This document shows positions 41,269 to 51,645 of a DNA stretch of 61,378 nt, one piece after another (the first letter of the stretch is position 1; every line of letters begins with the position of its first letter). The notes under the pieces were generated by a model. That model was not told where the DNA came from and did not search any database. It worked only from the letters and a program-made list of their open reading frames with translations. Source of the DNA: JAVBNN01 sp031551525 (GTDB taxonomy: Bacteria; Bacillota; Negativicutes; Acidaminococcales; JAISLQ01). The position numbers were made by a program, and so were the translations under genes. The stretch covers positions 1 to 61,378 of the forward strand of contig JAVBNN010000031.1 of the NCBI GenBank assembly GCA_031551525.1. The letters run 5' to 3'.

Positions 41269-41308
41269 TAATAGATAATAATTCTCCAAAACTACAAGGG
41301 GTAAATTT

Positions 41309-43342
41309 ATGGATTTCAAGTTACAGGCACCATTCTCGCCGACCGGCGACCAGCCGCGGGCGATAGACGTGCTTACGCAAGGGTTGCTGAATGGGAAGAA
41401 AACCCAGGTATTGTTGGGCGCTACCGGAACGGGCAAGACTTTTACCATAGCGTCAGTCATCAACAAGGTACAACGGCCCACGCTGGTGCTGGCGCACAAC
41501 AAGACCTTGGCCGCACAGTTAGCCAGTGAATTTAAGGAGTTTTTTCCAGATAATGCGGTAGAGTATTTTGTCTCCTATTATGATTATTATCAGCCGGAGG
41601 CCTATCTGCCACAGACCGATACTTACATAGAAAAAGACGCTTCGATCAATGACGAGATAGATAAACTTCGCCACAGTGCGACCAGCTCCCTTTTTGAACG
41701 ACGGGATGTCATAGTGGTGGCCAGTGTGTCATGCATCTATGGTTTGGGCGCGCCGGACGATTACTATAAGCTGGTGCTGTCGCTGAGGCCGGGGCAGGAG
41801 ATAGAGCGGCAGGCCATTTTGCGAAAACTGGTCGATATACAGTACAGCCGCAACGATCTGGTATTGGTACGCGGCTGTTTTCGGGTGCGCGGGGACATCG
41901 TCGAAGTGTTCCCAGCCGGCTACCATGACCGGGCGCTCCGGATACAGCTGTTTGGCGACGAAGTGGAAAAAATACAGGAGATAGATATTCTGACTGGTGA
42001 AGTATTGGCGTCACGCTCACATATTGCCATTTATCCGGCTTCGCACTATGTCACATCGAGAGAAAACATGGAGCGGGCACTGGTTGACATCGAAAAAGAA
42101 CTCGACGAACGGCTGAAAGAGTTGAATGAGAAAAACAAGCTGGTCGAGGCGCAGCGCCTGGAGCAGCGAGTACGCTACGACATGGAAATGATGCGCGAGA
42201 TGGGTTATTGCAGCGGCATAGAGAACTATTCCCGCCATTTGACTATGCGTCAGCCGGGCGAGCCACCGTTTACCCTGCTGGATTATTTCCCGGAAGATTT
42301 TTTGCTGGTGGTCGACGAGTCGCACGTCACCATACCTCAGGTGCGGGCCATGCAGGCCGGTGACCGGTCGAGGAAGGATATGCTGGTGGACTACGGTTTC
42401 CGGCTGCCGTCGGCATACGATAACCGGCCGCTCACTTTCGGCGAATTTGAAAAGCGGGTGGGAGAGACTATCTATGTTTCGGCCACACCGGCGGCTTATG
42501 AACTGGAACGGGCGGAGGCGGTGGCCGAACAGATTATCAGGCCGACTGGATTGCTCGATCCGGCGGTCGAAGTGCGGCCGATCAAAGGGCAGATGGATGA
42601 TCTGTTGAGCGAGATAAACGGGGTATTAAAGCGTAAAGAACGGGTTCTGGTCACCACCCTGACCAAGAAGATGGCCGAGGGGCTGACCGACTATCTGGCT
42701 TCTGTGGGTATTAAGGTGCGCTATCTGCATTCTGATATAGTCACCCTCGAGCGGGCGGAGATCATCCGCGATCTTCGGGCGGGTGAGTTTGACGTACTGG
42801 TAGGCATAAACCTCTTGCGCGAAGGGCTCGATCTGCCGGAAGTATCGCTTATTGCCATACTGGACGCCGACAAGGAAGGTTTTTTGCGTTCGGAGACTTC
42901 GCTCGTCCAGACGATCGGCCGGGCGGCGCGCAACCAGAACGGGAGGGTGGTCATGTATGCTGACGTGATAACTAAGTCCATGAGAAACGCTATGGACGAA
43001 ACGACGCGGCGGCGTGATAAACAGGACAAATACAACAAGGCGCACGGGATAATACCGAGGACGATCGAGAAAAAACTGCGCGACCTTATAACCATAACGA
43101 AAATAGCGGAAAAAGTTGATGTATATACTGCCAGCAAAGAAATAACAGCAGCTTCGCGGCAGGAACTGGAAAAACTGGCCAGACAGCTGGAAAAGGAGAT
43201 GCGGCAGGCCGCGCAGGAGCTGGATTTTGAGAGCGCGGCGCTTTACCGTGACCGGCTTATCGAGGTACGAGGCAAACTTTCCGGCAATATTGGAGGAAAA
43301 CAGGGGAAAAATGAAGGAAAAAATTATCGTAAAAGGCGCTAA
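41309..43342 (+). CDS. uvrB: Excinuclease ABC subunit B
   Basis: A 677-residue helicase-like protein. Walker A is GATGTGKTF, the beta-hairpin region that grips damaged DNA has VSYYDYYQPEAYLPQTDTYI (in parts), motif II is VVDESHVT, motif VI is QTIGRAARN, and the C-terminal UVR domain contacts UvrC (RQLEKEMRQAAQELDFESAA in parts). It verifies damage in nucleotide excision repair. uvrA overlaps its end by 32 bp. Confidence 0.98.
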   Translation: MDFKLQAPFSPTGDQPRAIDVLTQGLLNGKKTQVLLGATGTGKTFTIASVINKVQRPTLVLAHNKTLAAQLASEFKEFFPDNAVEYFVSYYDYYQPEAYLPQTDTYIEKDASINDEIDKLRHSATSSLFERRDVIVVASVSCIYGLGAPDDYYKLVLSLRPGQEIERQAILRKLVDIQYSRNDLVLVRGCFRVRGDIVEVFPAGYHDRALRIQLFGDEVEKIQEIDILTGEVLASRSHIAIYPASHYVTSRENMERALVDIEKELDERLKELNEKNKLVEAQRLEQRVRYDMEMMREMGYCSGIENYSRHLTMRQPGEPPFTLLDYFPEDFLLVVDESHVTIPQVRAMQAGDRSRKDMLVDYGFRLPSAYDNRPLTFGEFEKRVGETIYVSATPAAYELERAEAVAEQIIRPTGLLDPAVEVRPIKGQMDDLLSEINGVLKRKERVLVTTLTKKMAEGLTDYLASVGIKVRYLHSDIVTLERAEIIRDLRAGEFDVLVGINLLREGLDLPEVSLIAILDADKEGFLRSETSLVQTIGRAARNQNGRVVMYADVITKSMRNAMDETTRRRDKQDKYNKAHGIIPRTIEKKLRDLITITKIAEKVDVYTASKEITAASRQELEKLARQLEKEMRQAAQELDFESAALYRDRLIEVRGKLSGNIGGKQGKNEGKNYRKRR

Positions 43343-46136
43343 GCAACACAACCTGAAAAATATCACGGTAGAGATACCGCGCAATAAATTAGTAGTAATA
43401 ACCGGGTTGTCCGGTTCGGGAAAATCTTCACTGGCTTTCGATACCATCTACGCGGAAGGGCAGCGACGCTATGTTGAGTCATTGTCCGCCTATGCCCGGC
43501 AATTTCTCGGGCAGATGGACAAACCGGATGTGGAATACATAGAGGGCCTGTCGCCCGCCATATCGATAGACCAGAAGACAACCAGCCGTAATCCGCGCTC
43601 CACAGTGGGTACGGTGACTGAGATATACGACTACCTGCGGCTGTTGTTCGCGCGTGCCGGTACGCCGCACTGTCCAAACTGCGGCAAGGTGGTGGAGCGG
43701 CAGAGCATCGACCAGATGGTCGACCAGATACTGCAAAAGCCGGAAGGTACCAAGTTTATGGTGCTGGCGCCCATCGTGAAGGGCAAAAAAGGCGAGCACC
43801 AGAAAGTCTTTGACAGTCTGCGCCGCGCAGGTTATGCCCGTGTAAGGGTGAACGGTGAAGTGCGTGAGCTGGAGGAAGATATTACTCTGGCCAAAACGAA
43901 AAAGCATAGTATAGATGTAGTAGTAGACCGGCTGGTCAGGCGGGAGGGTATAAACCAGCGCTTGGCCGATTCTTTGGAGACGGCTCTTTCTTTGGGCGAG
44001 GGTATCGTTGAGGTGTTGGCTGTGGACGGCGAAAGTAAGCTTTATAGCGAGCAATTTGCTTGCGTAGACTGCGGAATAAGCCTGCCGGACATCCAGCCGC
44101 GCCTGTTTTCTTTTAACAATCCTTATGGTGCTTGTCCGTCCTGTACCGGGCTCGGCATGAACATGGAATTTGATATGGAGTTGGTCATACCGGATCACAA
44201 GAAGTCTTTTGGCGACGGGGCGATCGCCGCCATGAGCAAAAATCCCAATTCGTTTTTTATGTGCCAATTGGAAAGCGTGCTGGCTTATTACAAGTACAGT
44301 ATGGATAGCTGCTGGAACGACTTATCGGCCAAAGTGAAAGACATATTGCTCAACGGTATAGAGGATGAAAAATTTGTTTTTGAATATGAAACATTGTCCG
44401 GGGAAACGCGCACTTACCGCACGGGTTTTGAAGGACTGTGGGTGCTTCTCGAACGCCGCCGCAAAGAGGCGATGAGCGAAAGCATACGCCAGGAGATGGA
44501 GACCTTCATGTTGGAAACTCCCTGCCCGGAATGCGATGGCGCCCGCCTCAAGCCGGAAGTGCTGGCGGTGACGGTCGGTGGGAAGAACATACGGGAAGTA
44601 ACCAGCCTTACTATACGCGGCGCCAAGGAATTTTTTGAAGAAATCAAGCTGACCGAGCGCGAGCGGCTGATAGCCGCGCTGGTCTTGAAAGAAGTATTGG
44701 CCCGGCTGGATTTTATGGACAACGTGGGGTTGGATTATCTGACGCTCGACCGGGCGGCGGGCACACTTTCAGGAGGAGAGGCCCAGCGCATCCGCCTGGC
44801 TACCCAGATCGGCTCGGGGCTGGTCGGAGTGCTCTACATACTGGATGAGCCGAGCATAGGGCTTCACCAGCGGGACAATAGCCGCCTGCTGGCCACGTTG
44901 GCCCACCTGCGCGATATAGGGAACACCCTTCTGGTCGTGGAGCATGACGAAGAGACCATGCACATGGCCGATCATATCATAGACATTGGCCCGGGAGCGG
45001 GCGAACACGGCGGGTGTATCGTGGCCGAGGGTACGGCGGAAGAGATCATGGCCGTGCCGGGTTCGGTGACCGGGCAATATTTGAGTGGGAAAAAGAAGAT
45101 AGCCATACCCAAAAAGCGGCGCAAACCAAATGGCAAATATCTGACCATAAAAGGGGCGCGCGGAAACAACCTGAAAAATATCGACGTCAGTTTACCGCTG
45201 GGGCTGTTCATCGTGGTCAGCGGGGTGTCCGGGTCGGGCAAATCCACCCTGATCAATGATATACTCTATCAGGCCTTGGCCAACAAACTACACGGCGCGC
45301 ATTTGCGGCCAGCCGAGCATGACGGGATAGAGGGCCTTGAAAATATCGACAAGGTGATAAATATCGACCAGTCGCCGATCGGTCGTACGCCGCGCTCCAA
45401 CCCGGCCACCTATACCGGTGTGTTCGATTTTATCCGCGACCTGTTCAGCCAGACGCCGGAAGCCAAGACGCGGGGCTACAAGCCGGGGCGCTTTAGTTTT
45501 AACGTGCGTGGCGGACGTTGTGAAGCCTGCCGGGGCGACGGTATGAACAAGATAGAGATGCACTTTTTGCCGGACGTTTATGTGCCCTGCGAAATATGCA
45601 AAGGCGCCCGCTACAATAGGGAAACGCTGGAAGTACACTACAAAGGAAAAACCATCGCCCAGGTGCTGGATATGGTAATAACGGAAGCAGTGGAGTTTTT
45701 CAAAAACATCCCGCGTATCCACCGCAAACTGTCCGTGTTGGAGGACGTCGGCCTGGGCTATATGAAACTTGGCCAAGCGGCCACTACTCTGTCGGGCGGC
45801 GAGGCGCAACGGGTCAAACTGGCGACCGAGCTGTCACGGCGCAGCACTGGCAAGACGCTCTATCTGCTCGACGAGCCGACGACCGGCCTCCATGTGGCGG
45901 ACATCCACCGGCTGCTCGATGTGCTGCAGCGTTTGGTCGATGCAGGAGATTCGGTATTGGTCATAGAACACAACATGGATGTGATCAAAACCGCCGACTG
46001 GGTGATCGATCTCGGCCCGGAGGGCGGCGACCGGGGCGGTACACTGGTGGCGGTCGGCACGCCGGAAGACGTGGCCAAGGTGAAAAAGTCCTATACAGGA
46101 CAATACCTGAAAGGGATGCTGGGGCGAAAGAAATGA
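43311..46136 (+). CDS. uvrA: Excinuclease ABC subunit A
   Basis: A 941-residue damage sensor with two ABC ATPase modules. Walker A 1 is GLSGSGKSS and Walker A 2 is GVSGSGKST; zinc sites lie in CPNCGK and CVDCG..CPSCTG, and a late CEACRGDGMNKIEMHFLPDVYVPCEICKG finger (in parts). The start ATG 43311 (MKEKIIVKGAKQHNLKNI) follows GGAGGAAAACAGGGG inside uvrB, so translation is coupled. Both signature motifs (TLSGGEAQRIRLA and TLSGGEAQRVKLA) are intact. Confidence 0.98.
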   Translation: MKEKIIVKGAKQHNLKNITVEIPRNKLVVITGLSGSGKSSLAFDTIYAEGQRRYVESLSAYARQFLGQMDKPDVEYIEGLSPAISIDQKTTSRNPRSTVGTVTEIYDYLRLLFARAGTPHCPNCGKVVERQSIDQMVDQILQKPEGTKFMVLAPIVKGKKGEHQKVFDSLRRAGYARVRVNGEVRELEEDITLAKTKKHSIDVVVDRLVRREGINQRLADSLETALSLGEGIVEVLAVDGESKLYSEQFACVDCGISLPDIQPRLFSFNNPYGACPSCTGLGMNMEFDMELVIPDHKKSFGDGAIAAMSKNPNSFFMCQLESVLAYYKYSMDSCWNDLSAKVKDILLNGIEDEKFVFEYETLSGETRTYRTGFEGLWVLLERRRKEAMSESIRQEMETFMLETPCPECDGARLKPEVLAVTVGGKNIREVTSLTIRGAKEFFEEIKLTERERLIAALVLKEVLARLDFMDNVGLDYLTLDRAAGTLSGGEAQRIRLATQIGSGLVGVLYILDEPSIGLHQRDNSRLLATLAHLRDIGNTLLVVEHDEETMHMADHIIDIGPGAGEHGGCIVAEGTAEEIMAVPGSVTGQYLSGKKKIAIPKKRRKPNGKYLTIKGARGNNLKNIDVSLPLGLFIVVSGVSGSGKSTLINDILYQALANKLHGAHLRPAEHDGIEGLENIDKVINIDQSPIGRTPRSNPATYTGVFDFIRDLFSQTPEAKTRGYKPGRFSFNVRGGRCEACRGDGMNKIEMHFLPDVYVPCEICKGARYNRETLEVHYKGKTIAQVLDMVITEAVEFFKNIPRIHRKLSVLEDVGLGYMKLGQAATTLSGGEAQRVKLATELSRRSTGKTLYLLDEPTTGLHVADIHRLLDVLQRLVDAGDSVLVIEHNMDVIKTADWVIDLGPEGGDRGGTLVAVGTPEDVAKVKKSYTGQYLKGMLGRKK

Positions 46137-46175
46137 TAAGGACGGCAACTCGCCGTATAGTTACAGGTAACAACC

Positions 46176-47981
46176 ATGACCGATAAAAATAATCTGATTG
46201 AGGAAAAACTTGCTCTTTTGCCCGCGCAGCCCGGCGTATATCTGATGAAAAATGCCCAGGGCGAAATTATTTACGTGGGCAAGGCGGGCATACTCAGAAA
46301 CCGGGTGCGTAGCTATTTCCGCGCCAGCGGCCAGGCTGTGCCTAAAGTCGCGGTCATGGTCCCGCGCATCGAGGATTTTGAATACATAGTCACGGCCAAT
46401 GAGCTGGAAGCGCTCATATTAGAGTGCAACCTGATAAAAAAATACCGGCCCAAATATAACATTCTCTTAAAAGACGACAAGACTTACCCGTATCTTAAAG
46501 TGACGCTAGCGGAAGATTATCCGCGTATTTTTGCTACACGCAGGCTGCTCAAGGACGGTTCAAGGTATTTTGGCCCGTATGTCAATGTGGGCGCGATGCA
46601 CCAGACGGTAAAACTGCTGAGGGAGATATTTCCTTTGCGGACCTGCCGGACGCTTAACGCCAAAAGACCCTGCCTCGAGTATCATATTAAAAAATGTCTG
46701 GCGCCGTGCAGCGGGCAGGTAGATAAAGCCGAATACCGCGCCATGGTGGATAATATCTGCCTGGTACTGGAGGGGCGCAGTGACGTTCTTTTAAAACAGC
46801 TCAAGACGTCTATGAAGCAGGCTTCGGAACACATGAAATACGAGCAGGCAGCCTGGCTGCGCGACCAGATAATGGCGCTGGAGAGTTTGGGCGAGCAGCA
46901 GACTGCGGTCACGGTGGCCGGAGATGCTGACGTTATTGGTCTGGCGCAGGACGAAAGCGGCGTATGCACGCAGGTTTTCTTCGTGCGTAGCGGCAAGATC
47001 GTGGGGCGCGACCATTTTCTACTGACGGTCGGGCAGGGTGAAAATGAAGAAACCTTGCTACGGGCTTTTATACAGCAATATTACAGCACAGCGGCTTTTG
47101 TGCCCGGTGAGTTAATCCTGCCATCCGCTTTGCCGGACAACGAAGAGGAGCTTTTGTCTGAGTGGCTGGGCTCTTTGGCCGGGCGGAAAGTAAAGTTGAC
47201 GGCGCCGCAGCGCGGTTTAAAAAAAGACCTGCTTGATATGGCGCTGGAAAATGCCGAAGTTCTGCTCAAGGAAGAAGGACAGCGGGCCAGACAGAGAGAA
47301 ACGGAGCAACTGGCGGCGGTCGAGCTGTTAGCAAAATATTTAGGGATGGTTAAACCGCCTGCGCGCATAGACTGTTTTGATATTTCCCATACCCAGGGAG
47401 CGGAGACGGTCGCCTCTATGGTGGTATTTAAAGAGGGCAAAGAGAGCCGGCGGGATTACCGCCGCTACAAGATACAGTCGGCGGAAGGCAAGCCGGACGA
47501 CTTCAAGTCGATGGCCGAAGTGACGCTCCGCCGGTACAGGAAGTACGAAAATCTGCCTGATCTGGTGATCATCGACGGCGGGAAGGGGCAGCTCGGGGCC
47601 GCGCTTGAAGTGATACGTGGTCTGGGCCTTGAGATGCCGGTAGTAGGATTGGCCAAGCAGTTTGAAGAACTTTTCCGCGAAGGTGAGAAGGACTCCCTGC
47701 GTCTACCGAAAGATTCGCCGGCGCTGCACTTGGTACAGCGCATCCGCGATGAAGCGCACCGGTTTGCCATAACTTACCACAGAAAACTGCGCGCCAAACG
47801 CAATATGGTTTCCATACTCGACCATATACCGGGGATCGGGCCCAAACGGCGCCAGGCGCTTTGGAAACATTTTGGTTCGCTTAAAGCGATAAAAGCGGCG
47901 GAGATAGAGGAGTTGCGGCAGGCTCCGGGCATGGACGCCGGTAGCGCCAGAGCGGTACATGCTTTTTTCCGTTCCCTGTGA
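46176..47981 (+). CDS. uvrC: Excinuclease ABC subunit C
   Basis: A 601-residue nuclease with the GIY-YIG domain at the start (QPGVYLMKNAQGEIIYVGKA), a UVR domain (about 200-235), the RNase H-like domain (RIDCFDISHTQG, with the catalytic Asp) and a C-terminal double helix-hairpin-helix (LDHIPGIGPKRRQALWKHFGS in parts). It makes both cuts beside the lesion. It lies 39 bp after uvrA; its ribosome site is poor (ACAGGTAA), so expression may be low. The order uvrB-uvrA-uvrC is conserved in many Bacillota. Confidence 0.97.
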   Translation: MTDKNNLIEEKLALLPAQPGVYLMKNAQGEIIYVGKAGILRNRVRSYFRASGQAVPKVAVMVPRIEDFEYIVTANELEALILECNLIKKYRPKYNILLKDDKTYPYLKVTLAEDYPRIFATRRLLKDGSRYFGPYVNVGAMHQTVKLLREIFPLRTCRTLNAKRPCLEYHIKKCLAPCSGQVDKAEYRAMVDNICLVLEGRSDVLLKQLKTSMKQASEHMKYEQAAWLRDQIMALESLGEQQTAVTVAGDADVIGLAQDESGVCTQVFFVRSGKIVGRDHFLLTVGQGENEETLLRAFIQQYYSTAAFVPGELILPSALPDNEEELLSEWLGSLAGRKVKLTAPQRGLKKDLLDMALENAEVLLKEEGQRARQRETEQLAAVELLAKYLGMVKPPARIDCFDISHTQGAETVASMVVFKEGKESRRDYRRYKIQSAEGKPDDFKSMAEVTLRRYRKYENLPDLVIIDGGKGQLGAALEVIRGLGLEMPVVGLAKQFEELFREGEKDSLRLPKDSPALHLVQRIRDEAHRFAITYHRKLRAKRNMVSILDHIPGIGPKRRQALWKHFGSLKAIKAAEIEELRQAPGMDAGSARAVHAFFRSL

Positions 47982-48012
47982 ACGCCATCAGACATACAAG
48001 GAGGTTTGACTA

Positions 48013-49893
48013 ATGAATAAGAAAAAGACGACGTTTTCCGTATCGTATTTCCTCATGGCGTTACTTTTGACCTGGCTTATCAACGATTCCATCATAAAGC
48101 CGTATGTAGTCAGGGAGACGGAGGTCACTTACAATACCTTCATTGAGGATTTGAACAAAGGGAGTGTGGCTGAGGTTACGCTGACAGACGACCGCATCCT
48201 GTTCGAACTGAAGGACGGGGCCAACAAGGAAGTACCGCGCAATACTGTCCGGGTGGATGACAAAGACCTTATTAACCGTCTTATCGAAAAGAAGGTTAAT
48301 TTTGCCGGACAAAAAGCCAGTCAGACCGCGCTGGGCACTATGCTGTCCTGGATGCTGCCTTTCCTGCCGTTTGCCCTCTTATACTATTTCATTTATAAAA
48401 AGATGAGCGGCGGCGGGCCGGGCGGTGGAGTTATGTCCTTCGGGCAGAACAAGGCGCGCGAGATACAGGGCGAGCTGATGGGCATCAAGTTTGGTGATGT
48501 CGGCGGCGTGGGCGAGGCGGAGACCGAGCTCAAAGAGATTATAGAATACTTGAAAAACCCAGCCAAATTCGAGCGTTTGGGCGCTAAGCTGCCCAAGGGC
48601 ATTCTCTTGGTAGGGCCGCCCGGCACTGGCAAGACGTTGTTGGCCAAAGCTACGGCGGGTGAGGCCGGTGTTCCATTCTTTTCCATAACGGGATCGAGTT
48701 TTGTCGAGATGTTCGTCGGCGTTGGCGCGGCTCGTGTGCGCGATCTGTTTGAACAGGCCAAAGCCAAGGCGCCTTGCATCATTTTTATTGACGAGGTGGA
48801 TGCTATCGGCCAGGCGCGCAATACCGTCGCGGGTTTTGGCAGTAACAGCGAACAGGAAAGCACCCTTAACCAACTGCTGGCCGAAATGGACGGATTTCAG
48901 TCCAATTCCGGCGTGGTTATCATGGCGGCCACCAACCGGCCGGAAATACTTGACCAGGCACTGGTGCGGCCAGGACGTTTTGACAGGCAGATACAGGTGG
49001 TATTGCCGGACGAGGCGGGCCGTCTGCATATTTTGAAGATACACACTAAAAATATACCACTAGGTGAAGATGTAGACTTGGGACGTATAGCCAAGATCAC
49101 GCCAGGATTTTCCGGGGCCGATCTGGCTAATATCGCTAACGAGGCGTCGCTTTTGGCGGTGCGGCGGGACGGCGACAATATCAGCATGAATGATTTTGAC
49201 CGGGCAATAGAGCGAGTGGTGGCCGGGCTACAGAGAAAGACACCGCTGGCGGCCGAAGTGCGTAAAAAGGTGGCTTATCACGAAGTAGGACATGCTCTGG
49301 CGGCGTTTTATACCAAAGGAGCAGACCCCGTACACAAGGTGAGCATCATACCGACGGCCAAGGGCGCGCTGGGCTATACCCTGCAAATGCCGGAAGAGGA
49401 TAAGTACCTCATAAGCGAATCTGAACTCAAAACACGCATGGCGGTCATGTTAGGCGGACGGGCTGCTGAACGGCTGATTTTTGGCGAGGTGTCGACCGGC
49501 GCGGCCAACGACCTCGAACGGGTGACTGACCTGGCCCGGCGGATGGTGACGGAATTTGGCATGTCTAAAGAAGTGGGACCGGTACGGTACGCCGCCCCGG
49601 CGGCGCAGTATCTCAGGACGGGCTCGGGCGGACGTACCGATCTTAGCCAGGAAACCCTGAAAAATATCGACGAAGAGATCAAGAAACTGGTGGAAGAGGC
49701 GCAAAAGAAAGCGGAACAGCTTTTGTGCCAGCACGAGAAGGTGTTGCATGAAGTGGCCAGCGTGTTGCAGCATGAAGAGGTCATTTCGGGCGACAAGATA
49801 AGGCAGATCGCGGAAAACGAAGAAAATCTCGATGCGCCTGTTGGGCTGGCAAACTGTAGCGAGGTCGCCTGCACGGAAAAGACAGAAAGTTGA
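48013..49893 (+). CDS. ftsH: ATP-dependent zinc metalloprotease FtsH
   Basis: A 626-residue membrane protease. Two helices (about 12-28 and 110-132) flank an outer domain; then come the AAA+ domain (Walker A GPPGTGKT, Walker B CIIFIDEVDA, second region FDRQI) and the peptidase with the zinc motif HEVGH, where most FtsH proteins have HEAGH. It degrades misassembled membrane proteins. AAGGAGG precedes the ATG. The gene is not beside tilS or hpt, the usual neighbours, so it may be a second copy; I cannot tell from this window. Confidence 0.95.
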   Translation: MNKKKTTFSVSYFLMALLLTWLINDSIIKPYVVRETEVTYNTFIEDLNKGSVAEVTLTDDRILFELKDGANKEVPRNTVRVDDKDLINRLIEKKVNFAGQKASQTALGTMLSWMLPFLPFALLYYFIYKKMSGGGPGGGVMSFGQNKAREIQGELMGIKFGDVGGVGEAETELKEIIEYLKNPAKFERLGAKLPKGILLVGPPGTGKTLLAKATAGEAGVPFFSITGSSFVEMFVGVGAARVRDLFEQAKAKAPCIIFIDEVDAIGQARNTVAGFGSNSEQESTLNQLLAEMDGFQSNSGVVIMAATNRPEILDQALVRPGRFDRQIQVVLPDEAGRLHILKIHTKNIPLGEDVDLGRIAKITPGFSGADLANIANEASLLAVRRDGDNISMNDFDRAIERVVAGLQRKTPLAAEVRKKVAYHEVGHALAAFYTKGADPVHKVSIIPTAKGALGYTLQMPEEDKYLISESELKTRMAVMLGGRAAERLIFGEVSTGAANDLERVTDLARRMVTEFGMSKEVGPVRYAAPAAQYLRTGSGGRTDLSQETLKNIDEEIKKLVEEAQKKAEQLLCQHEKVLHEVASVLQHEEVISGDKIRQIAENEENLDAPVGLANCSEVACTEKTES

Positions 49894-49913
49894 TGTGTCT
49901 TGGATAGCCATTG

Positions 49914-49922
49914 TGGTATAAT
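49914..49922 (+). promoter_or_regulatory. Extended -10 promoter of the HAD gene
   Basis: TGGTATAAT, with the TG at the right place, lies 52 bp before the HAD gene; the -35 region is weak. Confidence 0.5.
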
Positions 49923-49973
49923 AACACATGAAAAGGTTGAAATTAGTCGATTGACGGGCAGAGGTTTTGCAAG

Positions 49974-50771
49974 ATGGGAATAAAACTTATAGCATGCGAT
50001 GTGGATGGTACGCTGCTTGGCAGAGATCTTGTATTGTCTGTGGCTACCAGGGATGCGGTTGGTGAAGCTTCCCGCCGGGGCGTGAAGTTTTGCATCGCTA
50101 CCGGACGCATGTACCGCTCGGCGTTGCCGTTTGCCCGCGCGCTGGGGCTCTCTACGCCAATGATCGCCTATAACGGCGCGCTGATGAAAGACACCGCCAC
50201 CGGTGAAGTGTATTCAGAAAATCCGCTCGATCTTGGCCTGGCCCGGGAAATAATGGGCTTGTGCCGCGACAATAGCTGGTACATGCAAAAATATGTGGAC
50301 GACAATCTTTATGTAAAGGAAATAAATGATTTTGCCCGGGCTTATTCGGCACAGACCGGGGTAGAGGTGCTGGAAGAGGGTAGCAGTTTTTTTGACTTGA
50401 CGGTCGCGCCCTATAAAATGCTACTGATAGCCGCGCCTATAGATGCGGCGGTCATTAGAGAAGAACTGGCGATGTATTTTGGCGACCGTCTGTCCATAAC
50501 CAGCTCCAACCCAAGGTTTGTCGAACTGGTGCAGCCGGGGGTAAATAAGGGACGTGCTCTGGCGGAGTTGGTCAGGAAGTTTTCCTTGGAGCGAGAGGAA
50601 GTTATGGCTATAGGAGACGCACATAATGACCTTGAGATGATCGCTTACGCCGGAACAGGTGTAGCTATGGGCAATGCTCCGCCGGATGTACAGGCGACAG
50701 CTGATTTTGTTTCGGCCTCTACCGAAGAGGACGGGGTGGCTTTAGCGCTAAGAAAATTTGTGCTTGATTAG
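49974..50771 (+). CDS. Cof-type HAD-IIB phosphatase
   Basis: A 265-residue hydrolase. Motif I is IACDVDGTLL (nucleophile Asp), motif II is in CIATGRM, and motif IV is GDAHNDLEMI. The cap domain (about 80-190) is of type IIB. It probably removes phosphate from sugar phosphates or a cofactor such as FMN or PLP; the substrate is unknown. CAGAGG precedes the ATG. The next gene starts 29 bp after it. Confidence 0.92.
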   Translation: MGIKLIACDVDGTLLGRDLVLSVATRDAVGEASRRGVKFCIATGRMYRSALPFARALGLSTPMIAYNGALMKDTATGEVYSENPLDLGLAREIMGLCRDNSWYMQKYVDDNLYVKEINDFARAYSAQTGVEVLEEGSSFFDLTVAPYKMLLIAAPIDAAVIREELAMYFGDRLSITSSNPRFVELVQPGVNKGRALAELVRKFSLEREEVMAIGDAHNDLEMIAYAGTGVAMGNAPPDVQATADFVSASTEEDGVALALRKFVLD

Positions 50772-50800
50772 GTCTTTAGTACATACTAGGGGGTTTTCAC

Positions 50801-51628
50801 TTGAAGATCAAAGTCCTGCTGGAAAATACCGTAAGTACAAAAGCTCCGCCCGGACTGACCGGGCAGCACGGATTGTCTTTCTTGCTGGAGATACCGGGTA
50901 GTGGGCAGATACTCTTTGATACCGGGCAAACGGAGGTTTTTGCCAACAATCTTCTTTTGATGGATGTCATGCCGGATGCCATAGATTATATAGTTTTGAG
51001 CCACGGCCATTTTGATCACTGCGGCGGTTTGCACGCTCTTTTGCGTTTGCGGCGGCTGCCGGTGACGATTTTTGCCGGACCGGGGCTGTTTGCGACGCGC
51101 TATTCGCAAAGTGGCGCAATGTACCGGTATATAGGCGTGCCTTTTACCAAAGAACTGCTTTCTTCTTATGGTGCGGAATTTATATTTACCTATGGCCCCA
51201 GTCAGATGAGCGAAAATATCTGGGTGAGCGGGCCGATACCCAAAGTGACCGAATACGAAGGAGACACCTTGTCGCTCCTCGATGCGGCCAAACAACCCGA
51301 CCGGTTTACCGACGAAGTGGCGGTTTATCTCGTCCAGCCGTCGGGACTTACTGTGATAAGCGGCTGTGCGCACCGTGGTCTGATCAATGCGATAAAATAT
51401 GGACAACAAGTGACCGGTGTGGAAAAAATACATGCTGTAGTGGGCGGTTCGCATCTTGAGTCAGCCAGCCCCTGGCAGATAGAAGAGACGGTAAAGGCAC
51501 TCTATGAGTTGCAGCCTGATATACTGGCGCTCAACCATTGCACGGGCATGCGTCTGCAGGCCCGTCTGGAGGGGAAATTTGGCAGCAGGTTTATCCCGGC
51601 GAACGGCGGTTGCGTGATAGAACTATAA
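50801..51628 (+). CDS. MBL-fold metallohydrolase (COG1237-like)
   Basis: A 275-residue metallo-beta-lactamase-fold protein. The zinc motif is LSHGHFDHCGG; further ligands are in CAHRG and the late NHCTG. It resembles the group annotated as 7,8-dihydropterin-6-yl-methyl-4-(beta-D-ribofuranosyl)aminobenzene-phosphate synthase-like, which is found widely in anaerobes with unclear roles. The TTG start at 50801 follows a run of G (CTAGGGGG). It lies between the HAD gene and the cysteine desulfidase gene, with 17 bp to the latter, so they are likely co-transcribed. Confidence 0.85.
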   Translation: MKIKVLLENTVSTKAPPGLTGQHGLSFLLEIPGSGQILFDTGQTEVFANNLLLMDVMPDAIDYIVLSHGHFDHCGGLHALLRLRRLPVTIFAGPGLFATRYSQSGAMYRYIGVPFTKELLSSYGAEFIFTYGPSQMSENIWVSGPIPKVTEYEGDTLSLLDAAKQPDRFTDEVAVYLVQPSGLTVISGCAHRGLINAIKYGQQVTGVEKIHAVVGGSHLESASPWQIEETVKALYELQPDILALNHCTGMRLQARLEGKFGSRFIPANGGCVIEL

Positions 51629-51645
51629 AGTATATTGAGGCTTGC

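Noticed and set aside
41240..41308. LexA box before uvrB
   Set aside because: No CGAAC-N4-GTTCG-like dyad found; only a -10 box is supported.
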